A stretch of 64,000 bases of DNA from an uncultured Verrucomicrobiota bacterium. Lineage in GTDB: Bacteria; Verrucomicrobiota; Verrucomicrobiia; Opitutales; Opitutaceae. Where the stretch lies: contig CAIRBK010000024.1 of the NCBI GenBank assembly GCA_903876795.1, forward strand, positions 1 through 64,000, written 5' to 3'. Position numbers and translations under genes: made by a program. The notes below the pieces were generated by a model, which made no database searches, had not been told where the DNA came from, and saw nothing but the letters and a program-made list of their open reading frames with translations. Within the stretch, counting starts at the first letter, position 1; the number at the start of each line of letters is the position of its first letter. This document shows, piece by piece, positions 8,007-15,214 of the stretch.

Positions 8007-9223
8007 GGAGGTGCGGCTTCGCGGACGTCGTGCGGACGGGCAGGGGCCGGGGATGAATCCACGGCGCGATACCTGGAACCGGCGCGAAGGCGTGCGTCGG
8101 CATAGGCCGACAACGTCTCTCCGGCGGCGCGGCGCCAGTCGAACCGGGCGGCGTGTGCCAGACCCCGAGTGCGCAGGGATTGGCGAAGCGTTTCGTCGCC
8201 CGCCAACAGCGCTAGGCGGGCGGCGATTTCTTCGGTGTTGTCGGGATCGACCGGCAGGGCGGCGTCGCCGACCACCTCGGCCAGCGCGCCGCGGGTGGAC
8301 GAGAGCACCGGGCAGCCGCAGGCCATCGCCTCGACGGGGGGCAGGCCGAAGCCCTCGAAGAGCGACGGAAAGACAAAGACCTCGGCCGCGCGATAGAGGC
8401 CCGGCAGTTCGGCGTCGGGCACGAAGCCGAGGGTGCGAATATCGGTGTTGAAAGGGGAGCGGCGGATCAACTCGTGGACGACGGCGGCGCCGGACCAGTT
8501 GCCGCCGGCCAGGACGAGTTGCCAGGGCGAGCCGGTGGAAGTCTTGAAACTCTCGAACGCTGCAATCAGCCGCGAGTGGTTTTTGGCCGGGTGCTCGATG
8601 CGGGCGACGTAGAGGAAAAACGGTGCGAACAGGCCGCGGCGATAGGCGGCGTCCACGCGGGCCACGTCGCGGCCCTGCGGATGAAACCGGTCGTGATCGA
8701 TGCCGTTGAGGACGACCCGCGTACGAGAGGCGGCGGCCGGCCCCATGAAGGTGGCGATGTCCCGAGAAGTGGACCGGCTGACGGCCAGCACCTCGCTCTG
8801 CCGGCGGACCAGTCGCGGCACGATGGCTCGACCGTAAAACATCCGCAGGGGATCATATTTGCCCGGCATCCGGAAAGGCGCGAGGTCGTGAATGGTCGCG
8901 ACGAGGGCGCAGGGCCGGGCCCAGAGCAGACGCCGGTAACTCGGCACATGCAGCACGTCGAGACCGTGTTTTTTCGCAAGCCGGGGCAGGACGCATTGAT
9001 GCCAGAAGATGTCGAGGGGGGCGGGACGGAAGCACTCAGAGACCGTGATAATCCGCGCGCGGTCGCTCGCAAAGGCGAAGAGGGGCAGGTCTTCCGCGAG
9101 CACGAAGAGGACGAGCTCGTCGCGGCCGATCTGGTCGAGGAGGGCGCCCACGAGGGAGAGCACGTAGCGGCCCACTCCGGAGCGCCCGCGTTGAATGACG
9201 GAGGTGGAGATGCCGATTTTCAC
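8003..9223 (-). CDS. Glycosyltransferase family 4 (GT-B)
   Basis: A 406-aa GT-B glycosyltransferase. The N-terminal domain opens with MKIGISTSVIQRGRSGVGRY, the usual GT4 start with a Gly-rich acceptor loop. The C-terminal donor domain contains LYVARIEHPAKNH and the EX7E motif in FPSLFEGFGLPPVEAMACG. Such enzymes transfer a sugar from a nucleotide-activated donor to a growing lipid-linked oligosaccharide on the cytoplasmic face. It overlaps both neighbours by 4 nt (tandem STAS protein before it, hybrid kinase after it). Sugar specificity cannot be read from sequence. The last ~20 residues are Ala/Pro/Arg-rich and probably disordered. Confidence 0.92.
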   Translation of the reverse strand: MKIGISTSVIQRGRSGVGRYVLSLVGALLDQIGRDELVLFVLAEDLPLFAFASDRARIITVSECFRPAPLDIFWHQCVLPRLAKKHGLDVLHVPSYRRLLWARPCALVATIHDLAPFRMPGKYDPLRMFYGRAIVPRLVRRQSEVLAVSRSTSRDIATFMGPAAASRTRVVLNGIDHDRFHPQGRDVARVDAAYRRGLFAPFFLYVARIEHPAKNHSRLIAAFESFKTSTGSPWQLVLAGGNWSGAAVVHELIRRSPFNTDIRTLGFVPDAELPGLYRAAEVFVFPSLFEGFGLPPVEAMACGCPVLSSTRGALAEVVGDAALPVDPDNTEEIAARLALLAGDETLRQSLRTRGLAHAARFDWRRAAGETLSAYADARLRAGSRYRAVDSSPAPARPHDVREAAPP

Positions 9224-9879
9224 GGGCCGGGATGGTTCAGCAGGTGTTCGAGTCGGGCGTGAGCGAGGACATTGCGGATGGCTGGCCGGGCCTGGGGGAA
9301 CCAGATGCGGCGGCCGTTTTTAAGCGCCCAGCGGTGAAGGCGCAGCATGATCTCGGCCCCGGCGCTGTCGATGAAGGCCAGTCGCGAGAGGTTGACCACA
9401 TGGGTGCGACGCGGGGGGCGCTCCGTCGCGGAGAAGTGGCCCAGGGTGAGGGACCACACCCATTCGGCATTGGCGGCGGTGATTTCACCCTGCCAGGCAA
9501 GCGTGCAGCCTCCGATGCAGGGAGGGATGACCGACTCGTCGCCTGGCATGGAACCGCCGGGGGGGCTGCGGCGGCCGCCGGGGTCGAGAACCGTGAAGCA
9601 ATCGGTCAATCCCAGCAGATCGAGGGCCGAGCGCACGGTCGGGCTGGGGTTGAAGAGGACCAGTCGGAGGCCGTGCGCGCGCAACCGCCGCCGCCACTGG
9701 AGGAGCAATGCCGCCCCCGTGCTGTCGATGAAACGCACGCCGGACAGGTCCAACTGGCAGTGTTCGCCGGTTCCGAGGGTCTCGGTGAAAAAGGCCCGCA
9801 GTTCACCGAGCACGGACGCGCAAAGGTCGCCATTCACCCGGACGTCGCACCAGTCGGGAGGTCGTGTCGAGGACACCAC
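9220..9879 (-). CDS. Tandem STAS-domain protein
   Basis: A 219-aa protein made of two STAS domains. Each has the anti-anti-sigma-type loop: VRFIDSTGAALLL in the first half and LAFIDSAGAEIML in the second, with the conserved Ser that is phosphorylated in SpoIIAA/RsbV proteins. There is no membrane part and no partner kinase gene alongside. It sits between two glycosyltransferase genes; its 5' end overlaps the WecG-type gene by 77 nt from the ATG at 9879, or 35 nt if the GTG at 9837 is used, and its 3' end overlaps the GT4 gene by 4 nt. It may tune polymer synthesis by partner binding. Confidence 0.85.
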   Translation of the reverse strand: MVSSTRPPDWCDVRVNGDLCASVLGELRAFFTETLGTGEHCQLDLSGVRFIDSTGAALLLQWRRRLRAHGLRLVLFNPSPTVRSALDLLGLTDCFTVLDPGGRRSPPGGSMPGDESVIPPCIGGCTLAWQGEITAANAEWVWSLTLGHFSATERPPRRTHVVNLSRLAFIDSAGAEIMLRLHRWALKNGRRIWFPQARPAIRNVLAHARLEHLLNHPGP

Positions 9880-10738
9880 GGAGGGCGGGATGGCCGGCCC
9901 GGGGGGGCGGGCGGAGCCGCCAGCATTGGCGGGCGATCGCGGGGATGAAGTGCAGAAAGTCGCCGGCGTATCGGCCGGCCAGCCGGCGGGGTTCCTGCGC
10001 CAGCCGGTAGAGAAACTCCAGGCCGTGGCTTTGCATGAAGGCGGGCGCGCGCCGGATGCGGCCCGACAGGAAGTCGAGCGTGGCGCCCACGCCGATGAGC
10101 ACGGGAACGCCCAGGCGTTGGTGGTGCTTGGCGATCCATTTCTCCTGTTTCGGGCAACCGAAGGAAACCAGCAGGATGTCGGGCCGGGCCGAGCGCACCC
10201 GCAGCGAGATGTCGGCGAAATCCATGGAGAGCAGGTCGCTGAACGGCGGCGAATAATGCCCGGCGATCATCAGGTTGGGATGTTCTTTGCGGAGGCGATC
10301 GGCGGCGTTGGCGGCGACGGAGGGACCTGCCCCGAGAAGAAAAATCCGGTGCCCGCGGGCGGCGGCGGCCCGTATCAGGTCGGGAACGACATCGGCCCCG
10401 GCCACGCGCTCGGGGAGGGGATTGCCCAGCCAGCGCGACGCCCACAGCAGCGGGGTGCCGTCGCACAGGGCGAGGTCCGCCTCGATCAGGATGCGCCTTA
10501 ATTCCACATCGCGTCGGGCCCGCACCAGGAAGTCCACGTTGGCGGTGACCACATAGTGGGGACGACCCGAGGCGATCATGCCCTCGATGCGGGCGACAGC
10601 CTCGGCCTTGGTGACGTTTTCAAAGGGCACGCCGAGCACGCCGATCGGCCAGCGTGACGAGGCGACGCCATCGCCGGGAGTGGCGGTTTCGGCGCGCCCG
10701 GCCACGCCGGTGGCAGCGAGTGCGGAGGGAGAATCCAT
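9803..10738 (-). CDS. WecG/TagA/CpsF-family glycosyltransferase (GT26)
   Basis: A 311-aa member of the WecG/TagA/CpsF family, which adds the second sugar (for example N-acetylmannosamine or its uronate) to an undecaprenyl-linked primer. Diagnostic stretches are VVTANVDFLVRARRD, LALCDGTPLLWASR, ERVAGADVVPDL, IFLLGAGPSVA and VSFGCPKQEKWI. It is the first gene of the minus-strand polysaccharide run and faces the thioesterase gene across about 146 bp. The first ~30 residues are low-complexity, and the real start could be slightly downstream. The 3' end overlaps the STAS gene by 77 nt in another frame, which is unusually long. Confidence 0.92.
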   Translation of the reverse strand: MDSPSALAATGVAGRAETATPGDGVASSRWPIGVLGVPFENVTKAEAVARIEGMIASGRPHYVVTANVDFLVRARRDVELRRILIEADLALCDGTPLLWASRWLGNPLPERVAGADVVPDLIRAAAARGHRIFLLGAGPSVAANAADRLRKEHPNLMIAGHYSPPFSDLLSMDFADISLRVRSARPDILLVSFGCPKQEKWIAKHHQRLGVPVLIGVGATLDFLSGRIRRAPAFMQSHGLEFLYRLAQEPRRLAGRYAGDFLHFIPAIARQCWRLRPPPRAGHPALRGVLDTTSRLVRRPGEWRPLRVRAR

Positions 10739-10884
10739 GTCGCATTAAACGCCTCCCGTAAGCCGGCGGATATGGGGTCTGGACCCAGTCCCTTCGCGCC
10801 CGGGCGGGCGGTCGCGCCGCCGACGGCGGGTAATGCCTACTCAAAAAAAAGGTCCGCCCGCTCTAGGCTCGGGTCTTGCGCCAC

Positions 10885-11802
10885 ATGATCGACCAGAACC
10901 ATCCACCCAAGGCCGGCGTCCACCAATCATGCGCTCCAAAGGGGGCCGGGGAGTCGCCTTGGTTGGAAATCCAACCGCTGGGGAGCCGTCCGCCGCTGGT
11001 GTTGATCCACGGAGTGGGCGGAGGGATGTTGTGGGGTTACGCCAACCTGGCGCGGCACCTGGGCGAAGACCAGCCCGTGTATGCGCTCAAGGCGCGACCC
11101 CACCTGCCCGCGACGATCGACGCGATGGCCGACCACTATGTGCGCGAACTGCGCGAGTTCATCCCGGAGGGGCCCTATCTGCTCGGCGGCTATTGTTTCG
11201 GGGGCAACATCGCCTACGAGATGGCCTGCCGGCTCGACGCCGGGGGGAGCCGCGTGGGCTTGGTGGCGTTGATGAACGCCTCGCCGCCCAACTCCAGCTA
11301 CGACGAGATGAACTGGACCCCGGCCTTTGCGTGCAAGTTTGCGCTCAATCTGGCCAACTGGGCGGCCGGGTTCACCCGCTGGCCCGCCGACAAGCGCGCC
11401 CGTTTCATCCGCTGGAAACTCCAGATGACCAAGAAACGCCTGGCGCGGCTGGCCCGCCGCCGTACGGCCCGGCCGGGAATCGACGCCAACGAAAAGGTCG
11501 ATCTGGACTCAGTCCCGCAGGGCGACCGGGAACTGTGGGAGCGCCATGTGATCTCCAACCTGCGCCACCGGTCCGGCCCCTACCGGGGAAGGGTCGTGTT
11601 GCTGAGGACGCGCGGGCACCCGATCGACTGCAATTACGACCATGCCTGCGGCTGGCGGGACCTGGTGAGCGGCGGCGTGGACGTGCGGATCATCCCCGGT
11701 CTGCACGAGAGCCTGCTTGAGGAGCCGCACGTTCACCGGGTGGCCCGCGAGCTGAAGGCGAGCATCGACACCCTTTGCGCCGGAGAACCCGGGAAATTAT
11801 GA
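10885..11802 (+). CDS. Alpha/beta-hydrolase thioesterase (NRPS/PKS TE type) with Cys nucleophile
   Basis: A 305-aa thioesterase-domain protein from ATG 10885; an upstream TTG at 10876 is less likely. The oxyanion strand LVLIHGVGGGMLWGY and nucleophile elbow GGYCFGGNIAYEMA match thioesterase domains of non-ribosomal peptide and polyketide enzymes, but the elbow residue is Cys104 where Ser is usual. The candidate catalytic His is near the end (GLHESLLEEPHV). Such domains release acyl or peptidyl chains from carrier proteins. No carrier protein or synthetase is in the window. The stop overlaps the ATG of the ABC exporter gene, so the two are coupled. A role in acyl transfer to an exported molecule is inference. 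Confidence 0.85.
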   Translation: MIDQNHPPKAGVHQSCAPKGAGESPWLEIQPLGSRPPLVLIHGVGGGMLWGYANLARHLGEDQPVYALKARPHLPATIDAMADHYVRELREFIPEGPYLLGGYCFGGNIAYEMACRLDAGGSRVGLVALMNASPPNSSYDEMNWTPAFACKFALNLANWAAGFTRWPADKRARFIRWKLQMTKKRLARLARRRTARPGIDANEKVDLDSVPQGDRELWERHVISNLRHRSGPYRGRVVLLRTRGHPIDCNYDHACGWRDLVSGGVDVRIIPGLHESLLEEPHVHRVARELKASIDTLCAGEPGKL

Positions 11803-13490
11803 AACTCATCCGCTTTTTTTTCCGCTATTCCCCCGTCACGATGGCCTGGGCGGCCCTAGCCGCCCTGATCGCCGGCGCCGCCAACGCCGGGCTGATCGCC
11901 CTGGTCAACACCGTGTTGACCGGCGCGGCGCGTCCCGTCCCCGGGCTGATCGGCGCCTTTGTCGCGCTCGGAGCGATACGGCTGCTGGCCAACTACCTCG
12001 CGCAGGTGAGGCTGGCCGGTTTCGCGCAATTGAGCACGGCCAGCCTGCGCCGGGATCTGGTGCGCAGGATACTCGGCGTGCCGTTGCGGCAGATCGAGTC
12101 GATCGGTTCCGCCCGGTTGATGGTGGCGCTGACCGAGGATGTGATGAGCATCACGGAGGCGATGCGCACGATCCCCGCGTTTGTGGTCAACCTCGCCGTG
12201 CTGCTCGGCGGGGCGGCGTATCTCGGCTGGCTGTCGCCGCGCATGTTGGCGGTCGTGGCGGGGCTCATCATGATCGGGGCGGCGGGTTACATGATGCTGG
12301 TGAGGAGCGGATTCGACCTGCTGAGACTGGCCCGTGAATCCGAGGACAAGCTCTTCGGGCATTTCCGCGCGCTCACCGAGGGCATCAAGGAACTGAAGCT
12401 CCACCGTGAACGGCGCGAGGCGTTCCTCGGGGGCGGCGTGGACACGGCCACCGCGGCCTACCAGCGCCACAACGTCGATGCCGAGGTGCGCTTCACGCTC
12501 GCGCAAAACTGGAGCCAGTTTCTTTTCTTCGGCCTGATCGGCGCGGTGCTCTTCCTCATGCCCGGCATGGAAGGCGCCACCGAGCATTCGATGACCGGAT
12601 ACGTCGTGGTCACGCTCTATCTGATGGGACCGCTTTCGGCGCTCCTCTTCGTGCTCCCGGTGTTTGGCCGGGCGCGGGTGGCCCTGAGCAAGATCGAGGA
12701 AGTCGGCCTGACGCTGACGGAACATCCGGGCGACCTGAACGCGGCCGTGCCGAACAGCCCCCCGCTGGTTATGGGGCGCATTGATCTGGTCGGAGTGAGC
12801 CACGCCTACCGCCAGGAGCACGACGACACCCCGTTTACGCTTGGTCCGGTCAACCTGACCTTCCGGCCCGCCGAGATCGTCTTCATCGTCGGCGGCAACG
12901 GCAGCGGCAAGTCCACCCTGGCCAAGCTCATCACCGGACTCTATGCGCCCGCGCACGGCGAGATCCGCTTCAACGGGAAACTCGTGGACGACCATAACCG
13001 GGATCATTACCGGCAGTTGTTTTCAGCCGTGTTTTCGGACTTCTACCTGTTCGACACCCTGCTGGGACTCGGAGGACTGCGGATGGATGATCGGGCCAAC
13101 GCCTACCTGGCCAAGCTCCATCTGGACAACAAGGTCACCATCCGGAACGGGGCGCTTTCCACCACGGAGCTCTCCCAGGGCCAGCGGAAGCGTCTCGCCC
13201 TGCTCACGGTGTATCTGGAGGACCGGCCGGTTTATCTGTTCGACGAATGGGCCTCCGACCAGGACCCGATTTTCAAGGAGGTTTTCTATTCGCAACTGCT
13301 GCCCGAGTTGAAGGCGCGCCGGAAGACCGTGATCGTGGTGTCGCACGACGACCGCTATTTCCGCGTGGCCGACCGGATCATCAAGCTCGACAGCGGTCAG
13401 GTTATGACGGTGCAGGGACCCCTCGCCTCCGACGGCGCCGAACGCGACGCGGTGACGGATTTCTTCGCGCCCTCAACGAGCGCGGCATGA
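11799..13490 (+). CDS. Cyclic-peptide-type ABC exporter (PvdE/SyrD/YojI family)
   Basis: A 563-aa half-transporter with an N-terminal six-helix membrane domain (about residues 1-315) and a C-terminal ATPase. The ATPase shows Walker A GGNGSGKSTLAK, signature LSQGQRKRLAL and Walker B YLFDEWASDQDPIFKEVFY. The FDEWASDQDP variant is diagnostic of the PvdE/SyrD family, which exports siderophore precursors, lipopeptides and peptide antibiotics. The start ATG 11799 overlaps the thioesterase stop, and the stop overlaps the GNAT start, giving a three-gene coupled unit. No peptide synthetase or precursor peptide was recognised nearby, so the substrate is unknown and could be an acyl or glycolipid precursor. 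Confidence 0.92.
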   Translation: MKLIRFFFRYSPVTMAWAALAALIAGAANAGLIALVNTVLTGAARPVPGLIGAFVALGAIRLLANYLAQVRLAGFAQLSTASLRRDLVRRILGVPLRQIESIGSARLMVALTEDVMSITEAMRTIPAFVVNLAVLLGGAAYLGWLSPRMLAVVAGLIMIGAAGYMMLVRSGFDLLRLARESEDKLFGHFRALTEGIKELKLHRERREAFLGGGVDTATAAYQRHNVDAEVRFTLAQNWSQFLFFGLIGAVLFLMPGMEGATEHSMTGYVVVTLYLMGPLSALLFVLPVFGRARVALSKIEEVGLTLTEHPGDLNAAVPNSPPLVMGRIDLVGVSHAYRQEHDDTPFTLGPVNLTFRPAEIVFIVGGNGSGKSTLAKLITGLYAPAHGEIRFNGKLVDDHNRDHYRQLFSAVFSDFYLFDTLLGLGGLRMDDRANAYLAKLHLDNKVTIRNGALSTTELSQGQRKRLALLTVYLEDRPVYLFDEWASDQDPIFKEVFYSQLLPELKARRKTVIVVSHDDRYFRVADRIIKLDSGQVMTVQGPLASDGAERDAVTDFFAPSTSAA

Positions 13491-14113
13491 CCACCCTGCG
13501 CGCGCTTGGTCGGGACGATCTGCCCGCCGTCGCCGCGGTGCACCGGGCCGCGTTTCCTCGCATGGTCGTGAGCCGGATCGGCGCGGAGGCCGTGCGCCGT
13601 TATTACGAGTCGTTGCTTTCGGGTTCGTACGAGACGGCCGGTCTGGGGGCGTTTCAAGGAGGACAGTTGGCGGGATTCTGCTTCGTGGGCGTGCGCCACT
13701 GGTCGGAAGGCGCCTTCGTGCGCGCGCACGCGGCGTTCATCGTCTGGCGCCTGCTGGCGAGTCCCCGTTTGTGGGTAGACCCGGTGGTGCTCCGGCGCCT
13801 GGAGCTGGGGCTGCGACTGTTGTTCACCAGACCTCCGCAGACGCGGGAGACCGAAGCGGGAAACTGTGAGACCGAACCACCCTCCTACGGCATCCAGCTG
13901 ATCGCGGTCGAACCGGGCTGGCAGGGCGCGGGCGTGGGACGCCGGTTGATGGAGGCGGGCGAGGCCCATGCGCGCCAGCGAGGATCGGCCCGCATCGAAT
14001 TAAGCGTGGAGCCGTCCAATGTGCGCGCGGTCGGTTTTTATGAGCGGCTGGGGTGGCGCAAGCTGGCCGCCGGCGGCGAGTGGAACGGGCTCATGGAGAA
14101 GTCGCTGCGCTAG
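13487..14113 (+). CDS. GNAT-family N-acetyltransferase
   Basis: A 208-aa acetyltransferase with the acetyl-CoA loop in IAVEPGWQGAGVGRRLM and the late strand-helix VEPSNVRAVGFYERLGW. The start ATG 13487 overlaps the stop of the ABC exporter by 4 nt. The middle region (about 105-135) holds an Arg/Thr/Glu-rich insertion (RPPQTRETEAGNCETEPP) not expected in a compact GNAT. The likely role is N- or O-acetylation of the molecule handled by the thioesterase and exporter, or of a sugar nucleotide for the polysaccharide; the sequence does not decide between these. Its end overlaps the convergent acyltransferase gene by 23 bp. Confidence 0.88.
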   Translation: MTTLRALGRDDLPAVAAVHRAAFPRMVVSRIGAEAVRRYYESLLSGSYETAGLGAFQGGQLAGFCFVGVRHWSEGAFVRAHAAFIVWRLLASPRLWVDPVVLRRLELGLRLLFTRPPQTRETEAGNCETEPPSYGIQLIAVEPGWQGAGVGRRLMEAGEAHARQRGSARIELSVEPSNVRAVGFYERLGWRKLAAGGEWNGLMEKSLR

Positions 14114-15164
14114 CCCCCGGCACCGCATCCGTCCCGGCGCCGCGCGACGGGCGGGACGACCAGGGCCTTCGCCGCTGGTCGAAGCCGTAGCCGATGGTCC
14201 GTTCGATCCAGCGGTTGAGCAACCAGGCGACGGCGAGCGTGGGCAGGGCGCAGGCGACCAGCAGATTGTCGCTGCGCGTCATCGGCCAGCCCAGCAGGGC
14301 CGCCACCGCGACCGCCACATGGTAGTGGCACAAGTAGATCGGGTAGGAAAGGTTGCCCAGCCGCCGGTCGAGATCGGCCCAGTCGGGCGTGCCCCGGATC
14401 GTGGAGAGGAGCATGACGAGGTAGGCCGAAAAGAACGCGTTGAGGTAGAGCGGCGCCACCGAGCCGTGCGTGAAAAACCGGGGACGCACCGCTTCGAGGA
14501 CAAAGGGCGCGATGATCGTCAGCACGAGCAACGGGACCAACGGGCGGGAGAGCGGACGCAGTGTTCGTTTGAAGTGGAACAGGCAGCACCCGGCGGCGTA
14601 GCAGAGGCCCGCGTTGGGGAAGTTTGTGTAAATCTCCACCAACGGCCGGTCGCCGGCGGCGACGAAGCCCGCGTAGCCGAGCCCGCCGGCGAACCAGGCC
14701 AGGGCCAGCCAGCGATAGCGGGCGAACGGGAAAAAGATGAGCACGCAAAAAAACAGTTCGCGGAAAATCGTCCAGGCCTGGGGCACGAGCATGGGGTCGC
14801 GCATGCGCCAGCCCCAGATGAAGATGTTTTCGAACCATTTTGCCGGGCCTTCGGGCATGCCGATGTCGGCCAGTTGCCGGGCCCGGGCGGAGAGCCCGGG
14901 GAATTGCAGCATGACGACGGTGATCGCGACCATGGCCAGGTAGGGCGGGTAGATGCGCAGCGCGCGGTTGACGGCGAAGTCGGCGACGCCGGCCGGGGTG
15001 GCCGCGTATTTTTTCGTTATGACCAGCGTCATGAGAAAACCGCTCAACGTGTAGAAGGCGTAGACCGAATACCAGCCGGCCGGGTGGTGGTCGGAGAGGT
15101 GGAAGACCACCACCATCAGGGCGAGTGCGAGACGGTAGATTCCGAACATGACCCGTTGTCGCAT
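14091..15164 (-). CDS. Acyltransferase family 3 membrane protein (OafA/YrhL-like)
   Basis: A 357-aa polytopic membrane protein of the acyltransferase 3 family, which O-acetylates or O-acylates surface polysaccharides. The start region (FGIYRLALALMVVVFHLS) carries the conserved basic-plus-His motif of helix 1, and AFYTLSGFLMTLVITKKY and NRALRIYPPYLAMV are family hallmarks (the R-x10-H and arginine-rich loops). About ten hydrophobic segments follow. The reading frame is open upstream, but homology begins at MRQRVMFG (15164). It lies 50 bp after the PAS kinase gene on the same strand and is probably the last gene of the GT2-nucleotidyltransferase-kinase run. Confidence 0.92.
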   Translation of the reverse strand: MRQRVMFGIYRLALALMVVVFHLSDHHPAGWYSVYAFYTLSGFLMTLVITKKYAATPAGVADFAVNRALRIYPPYLAMVAITVVMLQFPGLSARARQLADIGMPEGPAKWFENIFIWGWRMRDPMLVPQAWTIFRELFFCVLIFFPFARYRWLALAWFAGGLGYAGFVAAGDRPLVEIYTNFPNAGLCYAAGCCLFHFKRTLRPLSRPLVPLLVLTIIAPFVLEAVRPRFFTHGSVAPLYLNAFFSAYLVMLLSTIRGTPDWADLDRRLGNLSYPIYLCHYHVAVAVAALLGWPMTRSDNLLVACALPTLAVAWLLNRWIERTIGYGFDQRRRPWSSRPSRGAGTDAVPGASAATSP

Positions 15165-15214
15165 TTTTCGGGCGTCGGGCACATGGAGTGCCCTGCTACC
15201 CGTGCGGTGGGCGG

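Noticed and set aside
15177-15193. GGGCAC-ATGGA-GTGCCC as a sigma-54 promoter or operator before the acyltransferase
   Set aside because: The sigma-54 likeness comes from the palindrome, with several mismatches, and the predicted start would leave no room before the ATG. A 6-bp hairpin is common in this GC content.
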